Assembly: GCF_030944625.1 (NCBI RefSeq)
Contig: NZ_JAUSXY010000001.1
Location: forward strand, 248,001 to 312,000
Reading direction: 5' to 3'
DNA: 64,000 nucleotides
From: Arthrobacter sp. SLBN-112
GTDB lineage: Bacteria > Actinomycetota > Actinomycetes > Actinomycetales > Micrococcaceae
The notes beneath the pieces are model-generated. The model ran no database searches. It was not told where the DNA came from and worked only from the letters and a program-made list of their open reading frames with translations. The stretch's first letter is position 1. Each line of letters starts with the position of its first letter. This document shows positions 54,313 to 61,687 of this stretch, in pieces. Both the position numbers and the translations under genes were made by a program.

Positions 54313-55691
54313 GCCACGTCTGCTTTGCGGGCCGGGCGCACCAGGATTTCCAGCACGAAGTCGCGTTCCTGGTACATCCCCGTGGTCTGCCAGCGCAACC
54401 GTTGCCGGGCGAGCGCGTGGACGGTGTCGCCGTCCAGCTGCCATCCGTCGATCGGATGCCGCCAATGGCACAGGACCAGGACCCCGCCGGGTTCCAGTGA
54501 CGCCTCCACCCGGTCCCACAAGTCCGCCAGCTCGGCGGGGGCGAGATAGTACCCGACCTCCGAAACCACCAGGAGGTCGAACGTTCCGTCGGGCCATGAG
54601 CCGGGAACAACGCGGTGCTCAACACGGACCCCGTCGCTGCCATCAAAGCGCTGCGCAGCCCGCCGCACTGCGGCTCTGCTGGCGTCAACGGCCACAAGGC
54701 TGTGGCAGCGGCCGGCGAGGTCTGCGGTCAAGGTGCCAATGGAACAGCCCACTTCCAGGCCGCGCTCGTAGGTCTCGCCGGGGAGGGCAGCGAGTGTAAG
54801 TGCCCGCTTGCGCCGCTCGTACCAGCTCGAGGCGTAGTCCCAGGGGTCAGCGGATCGGTTATGGACGGCGTCGAAGACCTCCTCCGCGTCCTGGCTGGAG
54901 TGCACCGGGCCGGACGTGTCCTTGCGCGGCGTCCAGGCGAACACCTCGTAGCCGCGTGCGAAGTGCCCCAGGAATTCCCGGCTCAGCAGGGTCTCGTCCC
55001 CCGGCGCGGGGGAAAGCGGCATGACCTGGGTGGCGTGTTCAGCCATGGCACGCTCCTTGGCCTCGCTGGACGGGCCGTCCAGCGGGAAACGGACCCATGC
55101 CCGCCATTCCTGGTCCTCGGGCGTGGCCCAGTGCCAGTACCAGATGGGGTACTCCAGCAGTGCGTGGCCCTCCTGCCGGGCAATTTCGGCCACCACGGCT
55201 CCGAGCGCATCATGGTCTGCGTGGCCGTCGGAACGGTAGGGCGCAACAAGGACCAGCCGGTCGGGCCGGCCGGGCAACCGGGCCGCAGCGTCCCTGACGG
55301 CTACGGCAACCGCGTCCGCTTGCGATCCGAGGCCGCGGTCCGGCAACCCGAGGAAGCGCCAGCGGTCCCGCAGGCCCAGGGCGGCCAGAGCGGCCGCGAA
55401 TTCCGCCAAGCGGGCCTGGGCCAGCTCATCGGGGGACGTGGTGGGCGAATCCGGGTGCGAGCCCTCCCCCGCCGTGCACAGCAGGACGTCCACTTCCGCC
55501 CCCAGCGCGGCCAGCCGCGCCATGAGTCCGCCCGCGCCGAGGGTCTCGTCGTCCGGATGCGCGGCCAGGACCACGAAGCGCATCGCGGCGAGTTCAGCGG
55601 GGCCGAGGGGGAGCTTCGGCGCAACTGCCAGTCCGCTCCCGGCCCAGGCTGCCTCGGCGGTGCCTTGGTCCGCGTGCGAGAAGGTCACCAC
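54309..55691 (-). CDS. Fused PIG-L deacetylase / SAM methyltransferase
   Basis: 460 residues, two domains. The N-terminal PIG-L/LmbE fold has LAAHPDDETLGAGGLMARL (AHPDDE metal motif) and DGHADHDALG (HxDH), which binds zinc and deacetylates N-acetyl sugars (family knowledge). The C-terminal class I methyltransferase has GLEVGCSIGTLTADLA and VEHRVVPGSWPDGTFDLLVVSEV. This fusion suggests deacetylation of an amino sugar followed by methylation. Coupled upstream to the dehydrogenase-like gene (the GTG at 55688 would give a GTGA overlap) and downstream to the GT2 gene. Confidence 0.9.
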   Translation of the reverse strand: MVTFSHADQGTAEAAWAGSGLAVAPKLPLGPAELAAMRFVVLAAHPDDETLGAGGLMARLAALGAEVDVLLCTAGEGSHPDSPTTSPDELAQARLAEFAAALAALGLRDRWRFLGLPDRGLGSQADAVAVAVRDAAARLPGRPDRLVLVAPYRSDGHADHDALGAVVAEIARQEGHALLEYPIWYWHWATPEDQEWRAWVRFPLDGPSSEAKERAMAEHATQVMPLSPAPGDETLLSREFLGHFARGYEVFAWTPRKDTSGPVHSSQDAEEVFDAVHNRSADPWDYASSWYERRKRALTLAALPGETYERGLEVGCSIGTLTADLAGRCHSLVAVDASRAAVRRAAQRFDGSDGVRVEHRVVPGSWPDGTFDLLVVSEVGYYLAPAELADLWDRVEASLEPGGVLVLCHWRHPIDGWQLDGDTVHALARQRLRWQTTGMYQERDFVLEILVRPARKADVA

Positions 55692-56785
55692 GGGCAGTCC
55701 CCCTTGAGCGTGAGGCGGCCCAGCTGGGCGTCGTCCCGTGCACCGTGGTGCTGGCGGACGTACAGTTCCAGGTCCGCTATCCGTTTGGCATAGCGTTCGT
55801 CGAAGGCAAGCGGCGCGGGACCCCGGTTCGAGAGCACCAGTTGCAGGACGCGTTCGACGGCGGCGGCGACGGTACCGCGGACGCGCTGGGCTTCGCTCCA
55901 GGTGCTTTGGCCGGGGGTGCCCAGGCTGCCGTCGTCGATGCGTGCCGCGGCCCGGGCGAGGTATTGCATGGCGGCAGTGAGGGTGCGGTCCACTTCACCG
56001 AGGGCGGCGAGTGCCACTTGGTCCGGTTCCCTCCCGCCGTCGGCACCGGCGAGCAGGGCGGCGCGGAAATCGCGGGCCACGCCCACGGCACCGCCCAGCC
56101 AGCAGGCGGCAACGCCCATGCCTCCCCAGGCGAAGCCGGGGCGGCTGTGGTACCAGCCGGTTCCGCCCAAGGGCGTGGCCGGAACCTGGCGGAAGTGCAC
56201 GGTTCCGCTGGGGATTTCCCGGAGGCCGCGGGCCACCCAGGCCGGTTCTTCGCACTCCACGCCCGGGTGGCGGAGGTCCACTGCGAACGCCGCCCTGCCG
56301 CCGTCGTCCGTGTGGGCGGTGATGATGGCACTGTCCAGGCTCGCGGCCAATGAACACCACGGCTTGGCCCCGTTCAGGACCACCATGGCGCCGTCGGGCG
56401 TGGCCTGCAGCCTGGCGCCGGGCCCCTCTGCGGCGAAGACGCCCCATGTTGCGCCACGGGGCTGTCCGGGCAGGGCCGGCTGGCCTGCGGTAACCGTGCG
56501 GGCGGCCTGGGCAAGAATGGCGATGGCATCAAGGTGCGGCTCAAACACCCGGGCTGCCGCCACGTCAATGGCAGCAACGGAAGCCAGGAGCTCCCATAAC
56601 AGCGACGTCCGGCCTTCACCGGGACGCGGCCAGGTTTCGCCCGCTTCCACGGCCAGGGCCAGCAGGGCGGTGACGTCCCCTGCCGCTTCCGGAACTGCGC
56701 GGAGGATTGGCGACCAGGGGGAGAAACCGGCGGCAGTGGATTCCAGGAGTACGGGAGTGGTTTCAGCTTGCAAACGTTCCTCCAT
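55685..56785 (-). CDS. Acyl-CoA dehydrogenase-like flavoprotein
   Basis: 366 residues. The fold of acyl-CoA dehydrogenases is visible: LNGAKPWCSLAASLDSAIITAH in the beta domain and a C-terminal helical bundle with TVAAAVERVLQLVLSNRGPAPL. Shorter than the standard 380-400 residues, and the catalytic Glu is not evident, so it may not act on CoA esters and could instead work on a carrier-bound or sugar-linked substrate (inference). First gene of the cluster with the PIG-L/methyltransferase fusion and GT2. Confidence 0.8.
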   Translation of the reverse strand: MEERLQAETTPVLLESTAAGFSPWSPILRAVPEAAGDVTALLALAVEAGETWPRPGEGRTSLLWELLASVAAIDVAAARVFEPHLDAIAILAQAARTVTAGQPALPGQPRGATWGVFAAEGPGARLQATPDGAMVVLNGAKPWCSLAASLDSAIITAHTDDGGRAAFAVDLRHPGVECEEPAWVARGLREIPSGTVHFRQVPATPLGGTGWYHSRPGFAWGGMGVAACWLGGAVGVARDFRAALLAGADGGREPDQVALAALGEVDRTLTAAMQYLARAAARIDDGSLGTPGQSTWSEAQRVRGTVAAAVERVLQLVLSNRGPAPLAFDERYAKRIADLELYVRQHHGARDDAQLGRLTLKGDCPW

Positions 56786-56826
56786 CGACGCTGTGGGCGC
56801 CCGGCCACCGGACGCATCTACACAGC

Positions 56827-57525
56827 TTACTTACTATATTGCGGGAGGATACGGGCCAGGGCGAATCCGTCCCAGCCTTTGGAGCCCACGGTCTGGATGA
56901 CGGTGGCGTCGAGCCGGGGATGGTCGCCCAGAAGCTTGAGCGCGTCAATGATTCCGGGCGCGTTGACCGGGTCCATACCCGGGTCCAGGACCGCCCCCTC
57001 CCAGATGGTGTTGTCCAGCACCACAGTGGCTCCCGGCCTGCCCAACCTGACGGCCCAGTCAAGGTAGCGGCTGTTGTTCTGCTTGTCGGCGTCGATGAAG
57101 ATGAAGTCGAACGGTTCCCGGTCCTCGTCCTCGAGGGCGGCAAGGGTATCCAGTGCAGGACCCAGGCGGATCTCCACCTTTTCGCCCAGGCCGGCGGCAT
57201 CAATGTTCGCCCAGGCCACCTCGGCGTGCTGGGGCAGGTATTCGCACGTGACCAGCGTGCCGCTGGGCGGAAGGCCCCGGCCCAGCCAGATGGTGCTGTA
57301 GCCGGCAAGCGTCCCGATTTCCAGGATGCGGCGGGCCCCGGACATCTGGACCAGGAGCTTCAGCAGCTTCCCGGCGTTGGGTGCCACCTCGATGGCGGGC
57401 ATCCCGGCCTCCGCCGCCGTCCGGATGGCCTGCTGGAGGGCCTGGTCCGGATGCACCACGGTGCGGGACAGGAACTCTTCAGTGGCTATCCACTCCGGCC
57501 GGGGCTTGTGCTCGAACATGGGCAC
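56827..57525 (-). CDS. O-methyltransferase (CCoAOMT-like)
   Basis: 232 residues. RILEIGTLAGYSTIWLGRGLP is the SAM site, FDFIFIDADKQNNSRYLDWAVRL gives the metal-binding Asp/Asn typical of caffeoyl-CoA/catechol-type O-methyltransferases, and VVLDNTIWEGAV follows. It methylates a hydroxyl with a metal-bound oxygen. The start at 57525 (GTG) or ATG at 57519; no strong ribosome site. 41 bases upstream of the dehydrogenase-like gene, so it may be part of the same modification cluster. Confidence 0.9.
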   Translation of the reverse strand: MPMFEHKPRPEWIATEEFLSRTVVHPDQALQQAIRTAAEAGMPAIEVAPNAGKLLKLLVQMSGARRILEIGTLAGYSTIWLGRGLPPSGTLVTCEYLPQHAEVAWANIDAAGLGEKVEIRLGPALDTLAALEDEDREPFDFIFIDADKQNNSRYLDWAVRLGRPGATVVLDNTIWEGAVLDPGMDPVNAPGIIDALKLLGDHPRLDATVIQTVGSKGWDGFALARILPQYSK

Positions 57526-57578
57526 AGTTTGGCACGGGCGGTCGCGGGGGTCCAGATACTTCCGCCCCTCCCGCCGGC

Positions 57579-57902
57579 TCAGGATTCCTGAGCCAGCGCG
57601 CCTTCCAGGCGGTCGACCTTGGCCGTAAGTTCACCGGAGTAGCCCGGCCTGATATCGGCCTTGATCACCAGCGACACCCGGCTGCCGTAGCGCCCCACGG
57701 CCTCGGTGGCGCGCTTGACGACGTCGAACACCTCGTCCCATTCACCTTCGATGGTGGTGAACATGGAGTCCGTCCGGTTGGGCAGCCCCGACTCCCGGAC
57801 GATCTTCACGGCGGCCGCAACGGCGTCGTGCACGGATGCGTCGTCGGGGCGGGCGCCCCCGCTGGGAACACCTGAGGGAGCCACAGAAAATGCAAGCAAC
57901 AT
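57579..57902 (-). CDS. MTH1187/YkoF-like thiamine-binding protein
   Basis: 107 residues, ferredoxin-like fold of the MTH1187 family: MLLAFSVAPSGV and a second half with SMFTTIEGEWDEVFDVVKRATEAV. Relatives bind thiamine or its precursors in the cytoplasm, and are often linked to thiamine transport (family knowledge). No riboswitch or thiamine gene was found nearby. Confidence 0.9.
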   Translation of the reverse strand: MLLAFSVAPSGVPSGGARPDDASVHDAVAAAVKIVRESGLPNRTDSMFTTIEGEWDEVFDVVKRATEAVGRYGSRVSLVIKADIRPGYSGELTAKVDRLEGALAQES

Positions 57903-58024
57903 GCCCCCAGTGTCCCACGCGGCTCCTGGCCGCCGCAGTCCGGACCACCGGGAGCGTCCGTCACATAAGCGCCTACCGTGCAGTAACCATGCTGGCTGCA
58001 GCCTCCGTTGCTAACCTTTTGGCC

Positions 58025-58642
58025 ATGAGCCTCGCAGTCGCCCGAAAGCCCCTCCGTGCGGACGCAGCGCGGAACGTGGACAAGATCATCACGGCGGCGC
58101 GCCAGTGCTTCCGGGAATTCGGCCCCGAAGTGCCGCTCCAAACCATCGCAACCACGGCCGGGGTTGGCCCGGCAACCCTCTTCCGGAACTTCGCGGACAA
58201 GGAAGAACTGGTCCTCGCTGCACTCAACCGGCAGCTCCGGCTCACCGTGGACCCCGTCATGGACGGCGCCTTGGCCGACATCGACGCCACGGCCGGGCTG
58301 CTGCGCGTGCTCGAAGCGCTCATGGCGGCCGCGAGCGCCGACGCCAATCTGCTGTGCGCCGTCGCGGGCCGGCGGGAACTCCTCACCGGAATCACCGGCT
58401 CACTCACGGAGTCCATCAGTGTTTTGCTGCTCCGCGGGCAAGGCCAGGGCACCCTGCGCCCGGACATTTCGATGACCGACATGTTCCGGCTGCTTGCCAT
58501 GCTGATCAGCGTAGTGGACACCATGGAGCCCGGGTCCGACGCGTGGCGGCGGCCCTTGGCGCTGGTAGAGGATGCTATCCGCGCCGACCGGCCGGCGCGG
58601 CCACTTCCCGCGCACGTGCCTGTCCCGGCACCTACTGGCTGA
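58025..58642 (+). CDS. TetR family transcriptional regulator
   Basis: 205 residues. NVDKIITAARQCFREFGPEVPLQTIATTAGVGPATLFRNFADKEELVLAAL is the N-terminal DNA-binding domain, followed by a C-terminal ligand-binding helix bundle. The ATG at 58025 is preferred over an upstream ATG at 57989, which lacks a ribosome site too. Divergent from the thiamine-binding gene. Downstream tandem repeats (58679-58729) are a candidate target (inference). Confidence 0.88.
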   Translation: MSLAVARKPLRADAARNVDKIITAARQCFREFGPEVPLQTIATTAGVGPATLFRNFADKEELVLAALNRQLRLTVDPVMDGALADIDATAGLLRVLEALMAAASADANLLCAVAGRRELLTGITGSLTESISVLLLRGQGQGTLRPDISMTDMFRLLAMLISVVDTMEPGSDAWRRPLALVEDAIRADRPARPLPAHVPVPAPTG

Positions 58643-58678
58643 GCCTGCCCCAATGCAAGACCTGCGTTTCAGTACCGC

Positions 58679-58729
58679 GGGTCCATTGTGCGGGCGGGTC
58701 CATTGTGGGGGCGGGTCCATTGTGGGGGG
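58679..58729 (+). repeat. Three tandem 17-bp repeats
   Basis: GGGTCCATTGTG(C/G)GGGC three times in a row, spaced 17 bases with the third slightly changed at its end. It lies 30 bases after the TetR gene and overlaps the -35 region of a candidate promoter for the next small operon. Confidence 0.85.
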
Positions 58730-58749
58730 CTTGGCAGGTGCAATAGAAT
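58720..58749 (+). promoter_or_regulatory. Predicted promoter for the leader peptide operon
   Basis: TTGTGG and TAGAAT spaced by 18 bases, the TTGTGG falling within the third tandem repeat. A regulator bound to the repeats would block or aid this promoter. The leader ATG is about 50 bases downstream. Confidence 0.5.
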
Positions 58750-58799
58750 CTGGGAGAGGTTAAGCAGCCAGCCTCGCGATTTTCAGCTGGAGGCGACCC

Positions 58800-58847
58800 A
58801 TGAACAACTTCGTGCCCTTCCGCCGCGCAATGGCAGCACTGCGATGA
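58800..58847 (+). CDS. 15-residue leader peptide
   Basis: MNNFVPFRRAMAALR, a short open frame with GGAGG seven bases before its ATG, a better site than the following gene has. Its TGA overlaps the next gene's ATG in the sequence ATGA, so the second gene is likely translated by ribosomes that finish this one. No Trp, His or Leu runs suggest attenuation; function may be coupling only. Confidence 0.6.
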   Translation: MNNFVPFRRAMAALR

Positions 58848-59068
58848 ACAGTTCAAACCTTTTCCGCTACCTCACTGACCCACGTGGGCCTGAGGAAGTC
58901 CTGCCGGCGCTGGCGCCTGAGGAACTCGTGGAACTGCTGGACGCCCTCTACCAGAACCTTGATACTCCCGAGCCAGAGTTTGGCGCCGAGGCGTGGTACG
59001 AGATGGCCGTCGAGGAAAGCTGCCGCAGGGCCGCCCCACCCGACGGCGCCACCCAAAGGCTGGCTTAG
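58844..59068 (+). CDS. Small unknown acidic protein, 74 residues
   Basis: Not recognised. NSSNLFRYLTDPRGPEEVLPALAPEELVELLDALYQ and FGAEAWYEMAVEESCRRAA, mostly helical, acidic, no membrane segment. It has no ribosome site of its own and depends on the preceding 15-codon leader (ATGA overlap). Ends at a terminator. Confidence 0.65.
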   Translation: MNSSNLFRYLTDPRGPEEVLPALAPEELVELLDALYQNLDTPEPEFGAEAWYEMAVEESCRRAAPPDGATQRLA

Positions 59069-59086
59069 CCAACAATCCCCCGGGCC

Positions 59087-59140
59087 CGGCACTCCCACGG
59101 GCAACCCACCGCCCTGGTGGGTTGCCCGGTGCAGTGCCGG
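59087..59140. terminator. Nested terminator hairpin
   Basis: Inner stem CGGGCAACCCACC with GCCCT loop (59098-59128) and an outer stem CCGGCACT/AGTGCCGG. Between the 74-residue gene and the convergent acidic gene, it can end both. Confidence 0.75.
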
Positions 59141-59148
59141 CCGGGCGG

Positions 59149-59547
59149 TCAGGACTCCTCCCCGACCTCTTCTCCCGGGTTGTCCTTGCGTTCGGGCCGG
59201 CCATGTTCGGACTCGCCTTCGGGCCGGCCATGTTCGGAGCCGGCGTGCGGGTGCCCCGTTCCGTGGTGCTCATGGAACTCGTTGGGAACGTGCTCTTTGG
59301 CTTCCATCAGGTGCTGCTGCAGCTTCTCTTCCGCATCCCGGCGCCGCCTCGCGGTGTCCCGGAGTTCCCGGGTTCCTTCCGAGCCGCGGGGATCCAAATA
59401 GGCGGATCGTTGCCTCGAAGGCTGCTCCGTCGGGGATCCGGCGTCGGCATCCTCTTGTGGCTTGTACTTTCCTGTGCCCTCGGTTTTTCCGGTGTCCTCG
59501 GTGCCCTGGCCGTCTTCCGGCCCGGCAGGCCGTGACTGTTCGTCCAT
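59149..59547 (-). CDS. Small hydrophilic unknown protein, 132 residues
   Basis: Extremely hydrophilic, rich in Glu, Gly, Arg, His; no fold recognised. A helical stretch, RELRDTARRRRDAEEKLQQHLMEAKEHVPNEFHEHH-like, is followed by two copies of SEHGRPE. It resembles stress- or desiccation-related disordered proteins in general character only. A very good ribosome site (GAAGGAGG) precedes its ATG. Confidence 0.65.
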   Translation of the reverse strand: MDEQSRPAGPEDGQGTEDTGKTEGTGKYKPQEDADAGSPTEQPSRQRSAYLDPRGSEGTRELRDTARRRRDAEEKLQQHLMEAKEHVPNEFHEHHGTGHPHAGSEHGRPEGESEHGRPERKDNPGEEVGEES

Positions 59548-59631
59548 CTCGATTCCTCCTTCCGTGGAAGCGCCAATGAGCGCTGCCTCTCTTCCAGTGC
59601 ACCATACGTGGCGCCAGGAATGCTCGGGGCG

Positions 59632-59889
59632 TCAGGTCCTGCCGCCCCCAGCCCGCTTGCGGACCTCCCGGCGCACCAGGGCGTGAAGGGCCGGGACGGA
59701 CGACGACGGGTCCAAGTCAAGTGCGGCCTGGAGCCTTTGGGACAGGATCTCCAGGTCCTCCGCAGGCACGTCCGAGAGCCCGGCAAAGCGCTTGAAGAAA
59801 CGTTTGGCAGGAAGTCCAGCCCGGCGTCGCGCATTTTTGTTGCGGGTGCCGCCCGTCAGGTCCCTTGCGTAATGCAGCTTGTTTTCCAT
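59632..59889 (-). CDS. Small basic unknown protein, 85 residues
   Basis: Not recognised. ENKLHYARDLTGGTRNKNARRRAGLPAKRFF is strongly basic, then LSDVPAEDLEILSQRLQAALDLD and ALVRREVRKRAG form helices. Could bind nucleic acid. The ATG at 59889 is chosen; the frame is open for 19 codons more, without a ribosome site in either place. Confidence 0.55.
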   Translation of the reverse strand: MENKLHYARDLTGGTRNKNARRRAGLPAKRFFKRFAGLSDVPAEDLEILSQRLQAALDLDPSSSVPALHALVRREVRKRAGGGRT

Positions 59890-59995
59890 GGTTGCCGTTC
59901 GTCCCGAATGCCATGGCCAACTGCATAAGCCGATTTCATAGTACAACCGTCAAACCACGCGGGAAGTGACCTATACCACTCCGTTATGGTTGTGG

Positions 59996-60307
59996 TCAGT
60001 TCCAGCCCAGGAACCTGAGCAGTGCCGCCGCGCCGGCCCCGGCGATGACCACCACCAGGAACGGTGCCCGGAACGCCAGGGCAACCGCGGCCGCCGCCAG
60101 CGCCCCCAGCCGCGCGTCGGCGGCAAGCGCCTGGCCCGATGCCACGGCGTTGACCACGGTCAGCGAGGCCAGCAGTCCGATGGTCATGGTCCCGGCAATG
60201 CGCGAGGCACGGGGGTCCTCAAGGAGTTTGGCGGGAACGAAATACCCCACCAGTTTCCATGCGTAGGCAAGGGCGCAGGCGATCAGCAGCCAGATCCACA
60301 GGCTCAT
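59996..60307 (-). CDS. azlD: Branched-chain amino acid exporter small subunit
   Basis: 103 residues, three to four helices. SLWIWLLIACALAYAWKLVGYFVP and PRASRIAGTMTIGLLASLTVVNAVASG match AzlD. With AzlC it exports branched-chain or related amino acids (family knowledge). The ATG at 60307 overlaps the azlC stop by four bases. Confidence 0.9.
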   Translation of the reverse strand: MSLWIWLLIACALAYAWKLVGYFVPAKLLEDPRASRIAGTMTIGLLASLTVVNAVASGQALAADARLGALAAAAVALAFRAPFLVVVIAGAGAAALLRFLGWN

Positions 60308-61092
60308 GGGCCAGCCGCCGGATCCGTGGTGTCCCCGCCCCGCGTACCTGCGTTCGATGCGTCCCCGCGGGCATGACGGCCGGCGGGGTGTCCGTAGGGT
60401 TCGATGTCCGGCTCCAGGCCTTCGTCCCGGCGGCCGTGGCTCAACCATCCCGCCAGCGCCGCCACGACGGCGGCCACCAGGATGGGGACCCCGGGCGGCA
60501 CGAAGGGCACGGCAATCACGGTGGCCACGGCGCACACCACGGCGATCGCTACAGGCTCCCGTCCTTTGAGCCGCGGCCAGAGCAGGGCGAGGAAGGCTGC
60601 GACAGCAGCGCCATCGAGTCCCCACTGCTTGGGATCGCCCAGTCCGGCCCCGGCCAGGGCACCGATGAGCGTGAAGATGTTCCACAACGCATAGATGCCA
60701 ATCCCGGCAGTCCAGAAGCCTCGCCGCTGCTCGGCCGGATCCGACTGCCCGGTGCTGGTGGCCGTGGATTCATCGATGGTCAGCTGCGCACCCACATATT
60801 TGCGCCAGCCGCTGGGCCGCAGCAGGGCGTTCAACTGCATTCCGTAAATACCGTTTCGCATACCCAGCAGGGTGGCGGCGCTCATGGCGGCGATGCCCGA
60901 GCCTCCTCCGGCCACAACGCCGATGAACGCGAACTGCGAGCCGCCGCTGAACAGGAGGAGGCTCAGGGCCATGGTCTGCCAAAGGTTGAGCCCGGACGTC
61001 ACGGACAACGCACCGAAGGAGATTCCGTACAGGCCGGTGGCGATGCTGATGGAGATTCCCACCTTCACCGCCGGAGAGGCCGGCAGTTTCAC
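60304..61092 (-). CDS. azlC: Branched-chain amino acid exporter large subunit
   Basis: 262 residues with the AzlC fold: GISISIATGLYGISFGALSVTSGLNLWQTMALSLLLFSGGSQFAFIGV. The GTG at 61092 is chosen because its GTGA overlaps the stop of the DoxX gene by four bases; the longer frame upstream lies inside DoxX. A disordered charged tail after RRDEGLEPDI ends the protein. Coupled to azlD. No Lrp-type regulator is adjacent. Confidence 0.9.
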   Translation of the reverse strand: MKLPASPAVKVGISISIATGLYGISFGALSVTSGLNLWQTMALSLLLFSGGSQFAFIGVVAGGGSGIAAMSAATLLGMRNGIYGMQLNALLRPSGWRKYVGAQLTIDESTATSTGQSDPAEQRRGFWTAGIGIYALWNIFTLIGALAGAGLGDPKQWGLDGAAVAAFLALLWPRLKGREPVAIAVVCAVATVIAVPFVPPGVPILVAAVVAALAGWLSHGRRDEGLEPDIEPYGHPAGRHARGDASNAGTRGGDTTDPAAGP

Positions 61093-61598
61093 GGCCGGCA
61101 ACCCGGTGGGCAGCCTTGTGGGGCCGGCTTCCGCAGGCTCCAGGCCCACGCGATCAGTGGAGCTTGAAGCGGGAGCCGCAGCGAGTGGATCTTCCGGCGG
61201 CGGGGCGAGCCCTCCGGACCGTACGCCCGCACCAGGGCATCGATGTGCCCCGCCAGGAACGCGGTGAACATCCCGGTGAGCGCGGTGGCCGCCAGCTTCC
61301 GGGTGGGCGGGAGAAGGATGCCGACGGCGGCAGCCAGCTCCAGCAGCCCGCTCACCGCGATCCACTCATCCCGGGACAAGACGGCCAGCGGGTGCTGGGG
61401 CTCCCGGGGCAGGCCCGGTTGGGGATCCACGCGGCAGAGGTATTCCGGAACGACGTCACGGAAGAACCCGGGATCCCGGAAATGCTTGCCGGCGCTGGCC
61501 AGCAGGAGGGCACCCATGGCAGCGGCGGACAGGCCCCGCAGTGGAATGCAGGGCAAGGGCAGGCCCTGGACAGCGGGGCCGGACCGGGGAAGAACCAT
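61089..61598 (-). CDS. DoxX-like membrane protein
   Basis: 169 residues, about four helices. AMGALLLASAGKHFRDPGFFRDVVPEYL and LLELAAAVGILLPPTRKLAATALTGMFTAFLAGH are typical of the DoxX/DUF4267 group. Its role is often linked to oxidative-stress membrane complexes (family knowledge). The start at 61598 is approximate, since no strong ribosome site is present. Its stop overlaps azlC (GTGA). Confidence 0.75.
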   Translation of the reverse strand: MVLPRSGPAVQGLPLPCIPLRGLSAAAMGALLLASAGKHFRDPGFFRDVVPEYLCRVDPQPGLPREPQHPLAVLSRDEWIAVSGLLELAAAVGILLPPTRKLAATALTGMFTAFLAGHIDALVRAYGPEGSPRRRKIHSLRLPLQAPLIAWAWSLRKPAPQGCPPGCRP

Positions 61599-61687
61599 GG
61601 AACCACTCAACCACAGCAGCAGCGGGCGCTCGAAACCCGGGCCTGGCTCCAGCGACGGCGGAAAGGGGCGGCGGCCCGTGCCTTCGC

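Noticed and set aside
58679..58729. Tandem repeats as a CRISPR array
   Set aside because: The repeats touch each other with no spacers, are only 17 bases long, and there are no cas genes.
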